Shown here: positions 54,334-63,940 of the stretch, one piece after another
How the letters are laid out: each line of letters begins with the position of its first letter
Position numbering within the stretch: the first letter of the stretch is position 1
Source of the DNA: Citrobacter tructae
Lineage (GTDB): Bacteria > Pseudomonadota > Gammaproteobacteria > Enterobacterales > Enterobacteriaceae
Assembly (NCBI RefSeq): GCF_004684345.1
Contig: NZ_CP038469.1
Coordinates: forward strand, 3,534,001-3,598,000
Direction of reading: 5' to 3'
Length of the DNA stretch: 64,000 bases
Translations under genes and position numbers: made by a program
The notes under the pieces: model-generated
What the model was told of the DNA's origin: nothing
The model's input: only the letters and a program-made list of their open reading frames with translations
The model's database searches: none

Positions 54334-55515
54334 TCAGGAACGACGTTTGGTTGCCGAGTCCATCCATACTGCCAACAACAATATCGCCCCTTTCACTATG
54401 TATTGCCAGAAGGTGGGAACGTCCATCATACTCATTCCATTATCGAGAGAAGCCATAATAAATGCGCCCATGACGGCGCCGGCAACACTCCCGACCCCTC
54501 CCGCCAGGCTGGTTCCCCCGATGACACATGCGGCAATGGCATCCAGTTCTGCAATGTTCCCTGCGGAAGGGGAACCTGCGCCAAGTCGAGAGCTAAGAAT
54601 GAGTCCAGCAATGGCGACCATCAAACCATTAATAGCGAAGACGGCAAGTTTGGTGCGTTCAACGTTGATGCCGGAAAGACGGGCGGCTTCCAGGTTCCCG
54701 CCAATGGCGTAAATCCTCCGACCGAATGCGGTACGCGTGGCCATAAACATCCCAGCGAGCAACAGCAGCGTCAGCAGCAAGACGGGCGTTGGGACGCCAC
54801 GATAATCGTTTAATAGCCAGATTGCCCCTAAGACGACAATGGCAGTGAATGCCTGGCGACCCACGGCCGATGTTGATGCGGGAGTGGCAAGGCCTAACGC
54901 CTGTCGACGCATACGGCCGCGCCATTGCCAGCCAACAAACGCCATTAAGCCAAGAGCACCGATGACAAAGCCTGTGCCATCGGACAAGTAGCTCTGACCA
55001 ATCTGAGACATTGCTGCGCTGGTGGGAGATACGGTGGTGCCGTTGGTGATGCCAATCAGAATACCGCGGAAAGCCAGCATTCCCGCAAGGGTGACGATAA
55101 ACGACGGAACCTTACGGTAAGCAACCCACCATCCATTCCATGCCCCGAGGAGCAAGCCCAGCACGAGGGTGACGATCACCGTCAACGGTAATGGCCAGCC
55201 TAACCAGACATCACAGATTGCCGCTACACCGCCCAATAACCCCATCATGGAACCGACTGACAAGTCGATTTCCGCGGAAATGATCACGAATACCATACCT
55301 ACGGCAAGAATACCGGTAATCGCAGTCTGTCGAAGCAGGTTCGAGACGTTACGCGCGCTCAGGTAGGCACCATCGGTGGTCCACGTGAAAAACAGCATAA
55401 TCACGATGATCGCCGCAATCATGACGAAGACTTGTAAGTTAAGCGATTTTATTGCTGGGAAACCACCTGCGACAGAGGGTGAAAGTTTCGCTTCAGACGG
55501 ATTGTTTTTCGACAT
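54334..55515 (-). CDS. xylH: Xylose ABC transporter permease XylH
   Basis: A 393-residue, about ten-helix inner-membrane permease of the ribose/xylose (RbsC) type. Conserved segments include SAEIDLSVGSMMGLLGG and the coupling-loop region AELDAIAACVIGGTSLAGG. It pairs with XylG and the binding protein XylF. Its start overlaps the xylG 3' end by 23 bases. Confidence 0.97.
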   Translation of the reverse strand: MSKNNPSEAKLSPSVAGGFPAIKSLNLQVFVMIAAIIVIMLFFTWTTDGAYLSARNVSNLLRQTAITGILAVGMVFVIISAEIDLSVGSMMGLLGGVAAICDVWLGWPLPLTVIVTLVLGLLLGAWNGWWVAYRKVPSFIVTLAGMLAFRGILIGITNGTTVSPTSAAMSQIGQSYLSDGTGFVIGALGLMAFVGWQWRGRMRRQALGLATPASTSAVGRQAFTAIVVLGAIWLLNDYRGVPTPVLLLTLLLLAGMFMATRTAFGRRIYAIGGNLEAARLSGINVERTKLAVFAINGLMVAIAGLILSSRLGAGSPSAGNIAELDAIAACVIGGTSLAGGVGSVAGAVMGAFIMASLDNGMSMMDVPTFWQYIVKGAILLLAVWMDSATKRRS

Positions 55516-57034
55516 GATGTTCGCTCCTTAATGCGGCTTCCATCACCTGCTCCTGAGTCAGGTTATGATTTACCAGGTTAGCTTTCAGTTTTCCTTCATG
55601 CATCACGAGGATGCGATCGCTTAGTCCGAGCACTTCAGGTAATTCAGAGGAGATGACAATCACGGCAATGCCTTCCTGAACGAGCTGGTTGATGAGTTTG
55701 TAGATTTCATATTTGGCACCGATATCAATGCCTCTGGTGGGTTCATCAAGAATGAGGATTCGGGGATTTAACAGGAGGCAACGCGCGAGAATCGCTTTTT
55801 GCTGATTCCCTCCACTCAGACGCCCGATCGCAAGGTCGGGAGACGATGTTTTCACTTTGAGCTGTTGAAGCGATTCCAGAATGCATTTCTGTTCTGCGGC
55901 ATCATCAAGATGGCTCATGCCCCCGGTAAATTTATCGAGCGCGGCCAGGGTGATATTTTTCCCCACCGCCATCACCGGAACAATGCCATCTTTTTTTCTG
56001 TCTTCAGGCACCATGGCGATGCCATGAGCAATAGCTTGCTGGCAGTTATGAATATGTACCTGAGTGCCTTCAATAAAAATCTTTCCCTCCCAACGCCCAG
56101 GCCAGACGCCAAACAGACACTGTACGGCTTCGGTACGTCCTGCACCGACGAGTCCGGCAATGCCGAGAATTTCGCCCTGCTTGAGTGAGAAAGAAATGTT
56201 GTTGACGCGTTTTATATGGCGATTGACGGGATGCCAGGCTGTCAGATTCTCAACCCGTAAAATCTCTTCTCCCGTGGTATGAGGTTCACTGGGGTAAAGT
56301 GCGGTGAGCTCACGACCAACCATCATGGTGATAATATCGTCTTCAGTCATATTGGTCGCATCGCGTGTGCCGATGTGTTTACCGTCGCGAATGACACAAA
56401 TAGTATTCGAGATGGCTTTAACTTCGTTCAATTTGTGTGAAATATAAATGCAGGCAATATCATGCTGTTGCAGGTCACGTATAATATTCAGCAGTATTGC
56501 GGTTTCCTGCTCGGTAAGGGAGGCGGTCGGTTCATCCAGAATAAGCAAGCGGACCTGTTTATTCAGTGCCTTCGCAATTTCTACCAGCTGTTGTTGTCCT
56601 AAGCCTAAATCGCCCACGCGCGTATCTGGAGAAATAGACAAACTGACCTGATCGAGTAATTTTTGGCAGCGTAACGTCATCATCTCGTAATCAAGAACGC
56701 CGTTACGGGTCATTTCGCTACCGAGGAAAATATTTTCCAGTATTGTCAACTCTTTCACCAGGGCTAATTCCTGATGGATGATCGCAATACCCTTACGTTC
56801 GGTATCACGAATATGACTGGCACGGATGGCTTCGCCAGCAAAAATGATCTCGCCTTCGTAGGTTCCATGCGGGTAAATTCCGCACAGAACTTTCATTAGC
56901 GTCGATTTACCCGAACCATTTTCACCGCATAATGAAACGATTTCGCCAGCATTGACCCTGAGGCTAACGTTATCAACAGCTTTCACTACGCCGAATGTCT
57001 TGGTAATGTTTTTCATTTCAAGAAGATATGGCAT
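55493..57034 (-). CDS. xylG: Xylose ABC transporter ATPase XylG
   Basis: A 513-residue protein with two fused ABC cassettes. The first has Walker A CGENGSGKSTLMK, signature LGLGQQQLVEIAKAL and Walker B LLILDEPTASL. The second has IAGLVGAGRTEAVQ, signature GRLSGGNQQKAILARCL and ILILDEPTRGIDIG. The degenerate second Walker A is normal for sugar importers of this class. Confidence 0.97.
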   Translation of the reverse strand: MPYLLEMKNITKTFGVVKAVDNVSLRVNAGEIVSLCGENGSGKSTLMKVLCGIYPHGTYEGEIIFAGEAIRASHIRDTERKGIAIIHQELALVKELTILENIFLGSEMTRNGVLDYEMMTLRCQKLLDQVSLSISPDTRVGDLGLGQQQLVEIAKALNKQVRLLILDEPTASLTEQETAILLNIIRDLQQHDIACIYISHKLNEVKAISNTICVIRDGKHIGTRDATNMTEDDIITMMVGRELTALYPSEPHTTGEEILRVENLTAWHPVNRHIKRVNNISFSLKQGEILGIAGLVGAGRTEAVQCLFGVWPGRWEGKIFIEGTQVHIHNCQQAIAHGIAMVPEDRKKDGIVPVMAVGKNITLAALDKFTGGMSHLDDAAEQKCILESLQQLKVKTSSPDLAIGRLSGGNQQKAILARCLLLNPRILILDEPTRGIDIGAKYEIYKLINQLVQEGIAVIVISSELPEVLGLSDRILVMHEGKLKANLVNHNLTQEQVMEAALRSEHHVEKQSV

Positions 57035-57115
57035 AACTGCTCCACATAAGCCAATAAGAGAACCCTTCGTGGACGTTCACGTATACCCGTGGCGAATTTG
57101 ACACCACGTTTTATT

Positions 57116-57138
57116 GCCCTCTGTTTTTTGCAGAGGGC
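57116..57138 (-). other. Hairpin between xylF and xylG
   Basis: Arms GCCCTCTG (57116-57123) and CAGAGGGC (57131-57138) follow the xylF stop within a 111-bp gap. On this strand the tail is not T-rich. It probably helps give more binding protein than membrane components by stabilising the xylF message; that is inference from similar operons. Confidence 0.6.
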
Positions 57139-57145
57139 ACATGAC

Positions 57146-58138
57146 TTACAAATCGCTTTTCTTGTGGAATCCGTCTTTAATAACGGTCTCGTTAATATTG
57201 TCTTTGTTGACATCAATTGGTGTGAGCAGTCGGGAAGGGACATCTTTTAGACCATTATTCAGTGTGGTATCTGCTTTAGGCTGTTGATCATTTCCCAGTT
57301 CGACGGCGATTTCCGCAGCGGTATTTGCGAGCAATGTAATGGGTTTATAAACCGTCATGGTTTGAGTCCCAGCGACAATGCGCTTGATGCCCGCAAGGTC
57401 CGCATCCTGTCCGGAAATAGCAACTTTTCCTGATAATCCTTGCGCACTCAGCGCCTGAATCGCACCGCCAGTTGTGGCGTCATTTGAGGCAACTACCGCG
57501 TCGATTTTGTTATTGTTGGCGGTTAGCGCATTTTCCATAATCTTTAACGCATTTTCTGGTAACCAACCGTCAACCCATTGATCACCCACCACCTTAATTT
57601 TTCCGCTGTCGATATACGGTTTTAATACTTTCATTTGTCCGGCGCGGAACAGCTTCGCGTTGTTATCAACGGGTGAGCCGCCCATCAGGAAATAATTCCC
57701 TTCGGGGACAATATTGACTAATGATTGAGCCTGTAATTCACCCACTTTTTCATTATCGAAAGAGATATAAAAATCGATGTCAGCATCATTGATCATGCGA
57801 TCGTAAGCCAGCACCTTAATCCCTTCTTGTTTTGCTTCTTTGATAACATTGCTTAATACCTGGCCGTTGTAAGGGATTATCACAAGGACATCCACGCCCC
57901 GGTTTATCATGTTTTCAATCTGCGACATTTGGGTTTCTTCATTACCATTCGCCGATTGTACAAATACTTTCGCACCAAGCGATTCAGCTTTGCTGACGAA
58001 AATATCGCGATCTTTCTGCCAGCGTTCCAGACGGAGATCATCAATCGCCATACCGATTTTCACTTCTTTGGCATGACCTGTAACGCTGGTGAGTAAAAGG
58101 GATGTGCAAACAGTCAGTAAAATATTCTTCATCTTCAT
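57146..58138 (-). CDS. xylF: D-xylose-binding periplasmic protein XylF
   Basis: A 330-residue secreted binding protein. The signal peptide ends near GHAKEVKIG. The type I periplasmic-binding fold shows AIDDLRLERWQKDRDIF, VLVIIPYNGQVLSNVI, YDRMINDADIDFYISFDN and ASNDATTGGAIQALSAQG. It delivers D-xylose to XylGH. The start at 58138 gives the family length; the frame continues 15 codons upstream. Confidence 0.97.
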   Translation of the reverse strand: MKMKNILLTVCTSLLLTSVTGHAKEVKIGMAIDDLRLERWQKDRDIFVSKAESLGAKVFVQSANGNEETQMSQIENMINRGVDVLVIIPYNGQVLSNVIKEAKQEGIKVLAYDRMINDADIDFYISFDNEKVGELQAQSLVNIVPEGNYFLMGGSPVDNNAKLFRAGQMKVLKPYIDSGKIKVVGDQWVDGWLPENALKIMENALTANNNKIDAVVASNDATTGGAIQALSAQGLSGKVAISGQDADLAGIKRIVAGTQTMTVYKPITLLANTAAEIAVELGNDQQPKADTTLNNGLKDVPSRLLTPIDVNKDNINETVIKDGFHKKSDL

Positions 58139-58502
58139 AATCGTGATGCCTTTTGTAGGGGAGAGACAGCAGAAAAGTAACAATCACAGCGTAAGACGTA
58201 GCAGAGTTTTAACAGGTAATGCCTGGAAGGCAATTATAGATTTTTATCTTCCAATTACGTTTTTTGGTTTATTTCTTGATTTATGACCGGGATCGTATTT
58301 TAAATGATTCGTTGCCTGGGTTGCATTTAAGTTTGATAAGTAACGATTTTTAAATGGGTCGAACTTTATTTTGCGAAGTGGCGCACACTTGTGAATTATC
58401 TCAATAGCAGTGTGAAATAACATAATTGAGCAATAGGTGGGGAGTGCCCAATATTACGACATTATTCATCACCCGCCGCATTACCTGATTATGGAGTTCA
58501 TT
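58139..58502. promoter_or_regulatory. Divergent xylF / xylA control region
   Basis: The 364-bp gap separates xylFGH and xylAB and should hold both XylR-dependent promoters. It is AT-rich. The part nearest xylA (about 58400-58500) resembles the E. coli xylA leader. A CRP-like site is listed separately. I could not assign the XylR half-sites exactly. Confidence 0.7.
58390..58405. promoter_or_regulatory. Possible CRP site for xylA/xylF
   Basis: TGTGAATTATCTCAAT fits TGTGA-N6-TCACA with two mismatches. xylose genes are cAMP-CRP dependent in E. coli. It is 98 bases upstream of the xylA start. Confidence 0.45.
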
Positions 58503-59825
58503 ATGCAAGCCTATTTTGACCAGCTTGAGCGTGTTCGTTATGAAGGCACCAAATCAACGAATCCATTAGCATTTCGCCACTACAACCCTGATGAGTTAGT
58601 GTTAGGCAAGCGTATGGAGGATCACCTGCGGTTTGCCGCCTGCTACTGGCACACTTTCTGCTGGAATGGTGCAGATATGTTTGGTGTTGGTGCATTTAAT
58701 CGCCCGTGGCAGCAACCCGGTGAAGCGCTGGAATTAGCGAAGCGCAAGGCGGACGTGGCGTTCGAGTTTTTCCACAAGCTGAATGTGCCTTACTACTGCT
58801 TCCATGATGTGGATGTCTCGCCTGAAGGCGCGTCACTGAAAGAATACAAAAATAACTTTGCACAAATGGTTGATGTGCTGGCCGCAAAACAGGAACAGAG
58901 CGGCGTGAAGCTGCTGTGGGGAACGGCAAACTGCTTTACTAACCCACGTTACGGCGCAGGTGCGGCTACCAACCCGGACCCGGAAGTGTTCAGTTGGGCG
59001 GCCACTCAGGTGGTGACTGCCATGGATGCCACGCATAAATTAGGCGGTGAAAACTATGTCCTGTGGGGGGGACGTGAAGGCTATGAAACGCTGCTGAATA
59101 CCGATCTGCGTCAGGAACGTGAGCAAATTGGTCGTTTCATGCAACTGGTGGTTGAGCACAAACACAAAACCGGTTTCCAGGGTACTTTGCTGATCGAACC
59201 GAAGCCGCAGGAACCGACCAAACATCAGTACGACTACGATGCGGCGACCGTCTACGGGTTCCTCAAGCAGTTCGGTCTGGAAAAAGAGATCAAACTGAAT
59301 ATCGAAGCCAACCACGCCACGCTGGCGGGCCACTCCTTCCACCATGAAATCGCCACCGCGATCGCACTCGGCCTGTTTGGCTCTGTCGATGCAAACCGTG
59401 GTGACGCACAGTTAGGCTGGGATACCGACCAGTTCCCGAACAGCGTAGAAGAGAATGCGCTGGTGATGTACGAAATCCTGAAAGCAGGCGGTTTCACCAC
59501 TGGCGGTCTGAACTTTGATGCCAAAGTTCGTCGCCAGAGCACAGATAAATACGATCTGTTCTATGGTCATATTGGGGCGATGGACACCATGGCGCTGTCG
59601 CTGAAAGTGGCGGCTCGCATGATTGAAGACGGTGGCCTGGATCAGCGGGTTGCAAAACGTTATGCCGGTTGGAATGGTGAGCTGGGCCAGCAAATTCTGA
59701 AAGGTCAGATGACGTTGACGGAAATTGCGCAGTACGCTGAACAACATAACCTGGCACCGGTACATCAGAGCGGCCATCAGGAACAACTGGAAAATCTGGT
59801 AAACCATTATTTGTTCGACAAATAA
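58503..59825 (+). CDS. xylA: Xylose isomerase
   Basis: A 440-residue class II TIM-barrel isomerase that converts D-xylose to D-xylulose. Catalytic His101 and Asp104 are in YYCFHDVDVSPEG; metal ligands are in LLIEPKPQEPTKHQ, NIEANHATLAGH and DANRGDAQLGWDTDQFP. The start at 58503 follows TGGAGTTC and gives the family length; the frame extends upstream through the leader. Confidence 0.98.
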   Translation: MQAYFDQLERVRYEGTKSTNPLAFRHYNPDELVLGKRMEDHLRFAACYWHTFCWNGADMFGVGAFNRPWQQPGEALELAKRKADVAFEFFHKLNVPYYCFHDVDVSPEGASLKEYKNNFAQMVDVLAAKQEQSGVKLLWGTANCFTNPRYGAGAATNPDPEVFSWAATQVVTAMDATHKLGGENYVLWGGREGYETLLNTDLRQEREQIGRFMQLVVEHKHKTGFQGTLLIEPKPQEPTKHQYDYDAATVYGFLKQFGLEKEIKLNIEANHATLAGHSFHHEIATAIALGLFGSVDANRGDAQLGWDTDQFPNSVEENALVMYEILKAGGFTTGGLNFDAKVRRQSTDKYDLFYGHIGAMDTMALSLKVAARMIEDGGLDQRVAKRYAGWNGELGQQILKGQMTLTEIAQYAEQHNLAPVHQSGHQEQLENLVNHYLFDK

Positions 59826-59848
59826 CGGATCGTTGAGAACGTTCGTAA

Positions 59849-59880
59849 GCCCGGTTAGCGACGCGCTGCCGGGCCTTTCT
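59849..59880 (+). repeat. REP-type hairpin between xylA and xylB
   Basis: GCCCGG (59849-59854) and CCGGGC (59869-59874) arms with TTAGCGACGCGCTG between, followed by CTTTCTTT. It could stabilise xylA mRNA and partly terminate before xylB. Confidence 0.7.
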
Positions 59881-59897
59881 TTAAGGAACGATACCTT

Positions 59898-61352
59898 ATG
59901 TATATCGGGATAGATCTTGGCACATCAGGCGTAAAGGCCATACTGCTGAATGAGCAGGGGGATGTCGTGGCCTCGCAGACGGAGACGCTCACGGTCTCGC
60001 GTCCTCATCCGTTATGGTCGGAGCAGGATCCTGAACAGTGGTGGCTGGCAACGGATCGCGCCGTCAAAGGGCTGGCCCTGCAGCATTCACTCAGCGAGGT
60101 GAAGGCGCTGGGTATTGCCGGTCAAATGCACGGTGCGACGCTACTTGATAAGCAACAGAAGGTATTGCGCCCGGCGATTCTGTGGAATGACGGACGCTGC
60201 GCGCAAGAGTGCGCGATACTGGAAAACCAGGTTCCGCAGTCTCGCAGGATCACCGGCAATCTGATGATGCCGGGTTTTACGGCACCAAAATTGCTGTGGG
60301 TTCAGCACCATGAGCCGGATATTTTCAGTCAGGTTGATAAAGTCCTGCTGCCGAAAGATTACCTGCGTTTGCGAATGACCGGGGAATTCGCCAGCGATAT
60401 GTCTGATGCCGCTGGTACGATGTGGCTGGACGTGGCGAAGCGTGACTGGAGTGATGTCATGCTGGAAGCATGTGGCCTGACCCGTGCGCATATGCCCGCG
60501 TTGTTTGAAGGCAGCGAGATTACCGGAACGTTGCTGCCAGCTGTCGCTCAATCCTGGGGCATGTCAGAGATTCCAGTGGTGGCGGGCGGCGGCGATAACG
60601 CGGCGGGTGCGGTTGGCGTCGGCATGATGAATGCCGGTCAGGCGATGCTTTCGCTGGGCACGTCTGGTGTTTACTTTGCGGTAAGCGACGGGTTCCTCAG
60701 TAAACCGGAAAGCGCGGTACACAGCTTTTGTCATGCCTTACCTGATAGATGGCACCTGATGTCCGTCATGCTCAGTGCGGCATCCTGCCTTGACTGGGCG
60801 GCAAAATTAACCGGGATGACCAGCGTTCCTGCGCTGATCGCTGCGGCGCAACAGGTGGATGAGCAGACTGAACCCGTCTGGTTTTTGCCGTATCTGTCGG
60901 GTGAACGCACACCGCATAACAACCCGCAGGCGAAAGGTGTATTTTTTGGTCTGACGCATCAGCACGGCCCGGCAGAACTGGCGCGAGCGGTGCTGGAAGG
61001 CGTGGGATTCGCGCTAGCGGATGGCATGGATGTGGTGCATGCCTGCGGCGTTAAACCGACCAGCATTACGCTCATTGGTGGCGGGGCACGTAGCGAGTAC
61101 TGGCGCCAGATGCTGTCTGATATCAGCGGGTTGCAGCTGGATTACCGTACCGGTGGTGATGTTGGCCCCGCATTGGGTGCGGCGCGTCTGGCACAAATTG
61201 CCATGAATCCGCAGCAGCCATTATCAGACCTACTGCCTCAGCTGATGCTGGAACAGGCACATTATCCTGATGCTGAACGCCACGCGCTTTATCAGCAACG
61301 TCGCGAAACTTTCCGTCGTATCTACCAGCAATTGCTGCCGCTCATGTTCTGA
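59898..61352 (+). CDS. xylB: Xylulokinase
   Basis: A 484-residue FGGY kinase that makes D-xylulose-5-phosphate for the pentose phosphate pathway. Motifs are MYIGIDLGTSGVKAILL, ALGIAGQMHGATLLD (substrate contact region), GGGDNAAGAVGVGM and the ATP-site TLIGGGARSEYWRQMLSDIS. An AAGGA site lies upstream. It is the last gene of xylAB and is followed by a terminator. Confidence 0.97.
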   Translation: MYIGIDLGTSGVKAILLNEQGDVVASQTETLTVSRPHPLWSEQDPEQWWLATDRAVKGLALQHSLSEVKALGIAGQMHGATLLDKQQKVLRPAILWNDGRCAQECAILENQVPQSRRITGNLMMPGFTAPKLLWVQHHEPDIFSQVDKVLLPKDYLRLRMTGEFASDMSDAAGTMWLDVAKRDWSDVMLEACGLTRAHMPALFEGSEITGTLLPAVAQSWGMSEIPVVAGGGDNAAGAVGVGMMNAGQAMLSLGTSGVYFAVSDGFLSKPESAVHSFCHALPDRWHLMSVMLSAASCLDWAAKLTGMTSVPALIAAAQQVDEQTEPVWFLPYLSGERTPHNNPQAKGVFFGLTHQHGPAELARAVLEGVGFALADGMDVVHACGVKPTSITLIGGGARSEYWRQMLSDISGLQLDYRTGGDVGPALGAARLAQIAMNPQQPLSDLLPQLMLEQAHYPDAERHALYQQRRETFRRIYQQLLPLMF

Positions 61353-61356
61353 CTCT

Positions 61357-61386
61357 ATTTCCCCTCTGGTAAGCAGAGGGGATTTA
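61357..61386 (+). terminator. Terminator after xylAB
   Basis: Arms CCCCTCTG (61361-61368) and CAGAGGGG (61374-61381) are flanked by ATTT on both sides, giving a short T tract on either strand. It begins within ten bases of the xylB stop. Confidence 0.72.
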
Positions 61387-61519
61387 TCAAATGTATATTT
61401 CAATCTAATAAATCATTAGCGCGCATGAATTTATTCTGAAAGTCCAGTCTGATGCCATGTTTCTGTGTTGTCTTTAGCGGGTTATTCATATTGTATCCAT
61501 GATGGATAAGGAGACCCGA

Positions 61520-61888
61520 ATGAAGACGACAAGGCTGTTGCCATGGATAATTTTCCTCTCTGGCGCACTGATGTACGTTATTGGCTTATGGCAGGCATGC
61601 CCGTTATTGAGCGGAAAAGGGTATTTTTTCGGCGTGCTGATGACGGGAATGTTCGTGGGGTACGTTTATCAGTGGGCTGAAAATCTTAATCTAAACGACG
61701 AACGCTTCGCCTCCGTGTGTCAGATGGTGGCACTCATCACGGTAGGACTGCTGCTGGTGGGAGTTTGGAATGCCCCGTTATCTCCCCTCGAAAAGGGACT
61801 GTACCCGGTGGCATTCTTCATGTGTTTACTGGGGCAAGTTTTGCTAATGCGTTCAACAGAAAATTTATCTAAAGGACAGGAACTCTAA
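61520..61888 (+). CDS. yiaB: YiaA/YiaB-family inner-membrane protein YiaB
   Basis: A 122-residue membrane protein with four predicted helices arranged as two copies of one motif: LMYVIGLWQACPLLSGKGYFFGVLMTG and LLLVGVWNAPLSPLEKGLYPVAFF. Function unknown. I prefer the ATG at 61520, which has AAGGAG seven bases upstream; an ATG seven codons earlier lacks one. The yiaA start codon follows the stop directly. Confidence 0.85.
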   Translation: MKTTRLLPWIIFLSGALMYVIGLWQACPLLSGKGYFFGVLMTGMFVGYVYQWAENLNLNDERFASVCQMVALITVGLLLVGVWNAPLSPLEKGLYPVAFFMCLLGQVLLMRSTENLSKGQEL

Positions 61889-62326
61889 ATGCATAACAAA
61901 GCATCAACCTTTTCTCCCGCATTTAATATCGTGTCATAGATAGCGCTTATTGGCGGCATCGTGACTTATCTGCTGGGGTTGTGGAATGCGGATATGCAGT
62001 TGAATGAAAAGGGGTATTACTTTGCTGTTTTGGTGCTTGGTTTGTTTTCTGCTGCGTCGTATCAAAAGACAGTACGGGATAAATATGAAGGGATCCTGAC
62101 CACACCTATTTACTATGTAACCTGCCTTGCAGTTTTTGTTATCGCGGTAGTATTGCTGGTGGTTGGTTTATGGAATGCCACATTGTTGCTCAGTGAGAAA
62201 GGGTTTTACGGTTTGGCCTTCTTTTTGAGCTTGTTTGGTGCAGTTGCTGTGCAGAAAAATATTCGTGATGGTGGTTTTGAACGTCTAAAAGATACCGCGG
62301 TGGCTACAGAAGAATTTACTGAATAA
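61889..62326 (+). pseudogene. yiaA: yiaA, interrupted by an in-frame amber codon (W17 to TAG)
   Basis: Read from the ATG at 61889, right after the yiaB stop, the frame encodes MHNKASTFSPAFNIVS, then TAG at 61937-61939, then IALIGGIVTYLLGLWN and the rest of YiaA to 62326. Without the stop the protein would be 145 residues, the family length, with four membrane helices in two repeats like YiaB. YiaA proteins carry Trp at this position, so one TGG to TAG change explains the break. The downstream frame has no other defect, so the mutation looks recent. A GTG at 61961 is a possible restart but would lose part of the first helix. A sequencing error or suppressor read-through remains possible. Confidence 0.85.
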
Positions 62327-62366
62327 TCAAGGGTACCCGATCATTACCGATCGAGTACTTCTTGTA

Positions 62367-63362
62367 TTAACTCACCAGTCTGCGCGTATCGATTCGCTGT
62401 AATAGCGCGGAAAGCAGCAGACTTCCTGCCAGCGTGGCGCTAAAAATCCATAACATATCCAGCGGTGGCCAGCTCTTTAGTTCAATACCGTTGGTGCGTA
62501 GCGCATGAATGATCAGCGCATGGAAGCCGTAGATGCCCAGCGAGTGGCGGGAAATCAGGCCCAGTACGGGAATAGTGCGTGCGTAGAGAGTATTTTTGAC
62601 CAACGTCAACAGCGAGACTGCGCAAATGAACACCGCAGGGCCGCAGTAAAGATACCAGGTGTCGGCGAAATTTCCTCGCCAGCGGAGTTCATATAACGTG
62701 CCGCGAGAGATAACAAACACGGCGGTGATGCACAGCGCTGCACTGATCCAGGTGAGCGCGCGTTTTTGCGTGTTCATCATGCCAATTGCCCGGCCCAGCA
62801 TGCCGTACAGGATGTAATAGACCGTATCGCCGCTGATGTACAGGTTGATGGGCAGCCACTCAATGCCCCCGATTCTTTGCGATACGGTGTTGGGATTGGC
62901 AAGGATGCCAAGTACCACCATCAGCGCCAGCAGCATTTTTCCGCCGACATTTTTCACCTGAATCAACGGCGATACCAGGTAGATGACGGCAATCGCGAAG
63001 AAAAACCACAGGTGATAGAACACCGGTTTTTGCAGCAGATTTTTCAACGACAACCCGGCATTGATCGAAGTAAACAGTGAGATGTAGGCCAGTGCGACGG
63101 TACTGTAAAACAGAATGCAGAGCGCAATACGGAGAAAATGCCGTGGCTGGGCGCTGCGTTCGCCAAAGAACAGATAGCCTGAAATCATGAAAAACAGCGG
63201 TACGCTAACGCGTGAAGCAGAATTAAGCACATTGGCAAGATCCCAGGTTAACGGGCTGACGCTTTGCGCATTGGTGATGTACCAAGTGGTGGTATGGATC
63301 ATGACGACCATTAAACAGGCAATCCCACGCGCGTTATCAATCCAGAAAATTTTGGGCTGCAT
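62367..63362 (-). CDS. wecH: O-acetyltransferase WecH (acyltransferase 3 family)
   Basis: A 331-residue membrane protein with about ten helices. The acyltransferase-3 signature WIDNARGIACLMVVMIHTT (catalytic His) is near the N-terminus and SVPLFFMISGYLFFG follows. E. coli WecH adds acetyl groups to N-acetylglucosamine residues of enterobacterial common antigen. The start at 63362 gives the family N-terminus MQPKIFWIDN. It is divergent from ysaB. Confidence 0.93.
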   Translation of the reverse strand: MQPKIFWIDNARGIACLMVVMIHTTTWYITNAQSVSPLTWDLANVLNSASRVSVPLFFMISGYLFFGERSAQPRHFLRIALCILFYSTVALAYISLFTSINAGLSLKNLLQKPVFYHLWFFFAIAVIYLVSPLIQVKNVGGKMLLALMVVLGILANPNTVSQRIGGIEWLPINLYISGDTVYYILYGMLGRAIGMMNTQKRALTWISAALCITAVFVISRGTLYELRWRGNFADTWYLYCGPAVFICAVSLLTLVKNTLYARTIPVLGLISRHSLGIYGFHALIIHALRTNGIELKSWPPLDMLWIFSATLAGSLLLSALLQRIDTRRLVS

Positions 63363-63536
63363 CAGTTCCTCTGTTTCCATTTTAAAAAAAGTCTGACTGG
63401 CATTTCGTGGGCGTATCTCACTGGAATAATCTGAGTTTTTACGCTAAAGCTTGTGATGGTCCGATGAGATTCTCAAGATAGGATCCGTTTCCAGACAGTA
63501 ATAATAAGACTGACCCGCAAATCAGGGGGTAATAAA

Positions 63537-63845
63537 ATGATGATGAAGTATTTCTTTCCCGCAATGATTACCCTCCTGCTGGCAGGATGCGCAGATCCAC
63601 AACCGCCAGCACCAGCGCAGAAGGCGCAAAAGGCCAAAGTGAGTCCTTCGCGTTCGCTGGACATGGAAGCATTGTGCAAAAATGAAGCGGCGGAGCGCTA
63701 TAACACCGGTACGCAGAAAATTGATGTTACCGGCTTCGAACAGTTCCGGGGCAGCTATGAGATGCGGGGTTCTACCTTCCGTAAAGAGAGTTTTGTCTGC
63801 TCATTTGACGCAGACGGGCAGTTTTTACACCTTTCCATGCGCTAA
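63537..63845 (+). CDS. ysaB: Small lipoprotein YsaB
   Basis: A 102-residue predicted lipoprotein: a short signal peptide with lipobox LLLAGC (Cys18), a Pro/Ala/Lys-rich linker, then a small domain with two cysteines (CKNEAAERYNTG and FVCSFDADGQFLHLSMR) that may form a disulfide. Function unknown. GGGGGT precedes three consecutive ATGs, so the exact start could shift by one or two codons. It lies directly upstream of glyQ, as in E. coli. Confidence 0.9.
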   Translation: MMMKYFFPAMITLLLAGCADPQPPAPAQKAQKAKVSPSRSLDMEALCKNEAAERYNTGTQKIDVTGFEQFRGSYEMRGSTFRKESFVCSFDADGQFLHLSMR

Positions 63846-63940
63846 GTTCCTCCTTTTTCCCGTTTCGTACTGTATATCTTGCAGCCAGCGGGTATACTGA
63901 CCGCTTCCTTTAAATCCACACGTATCCAGCACGAAATAAT

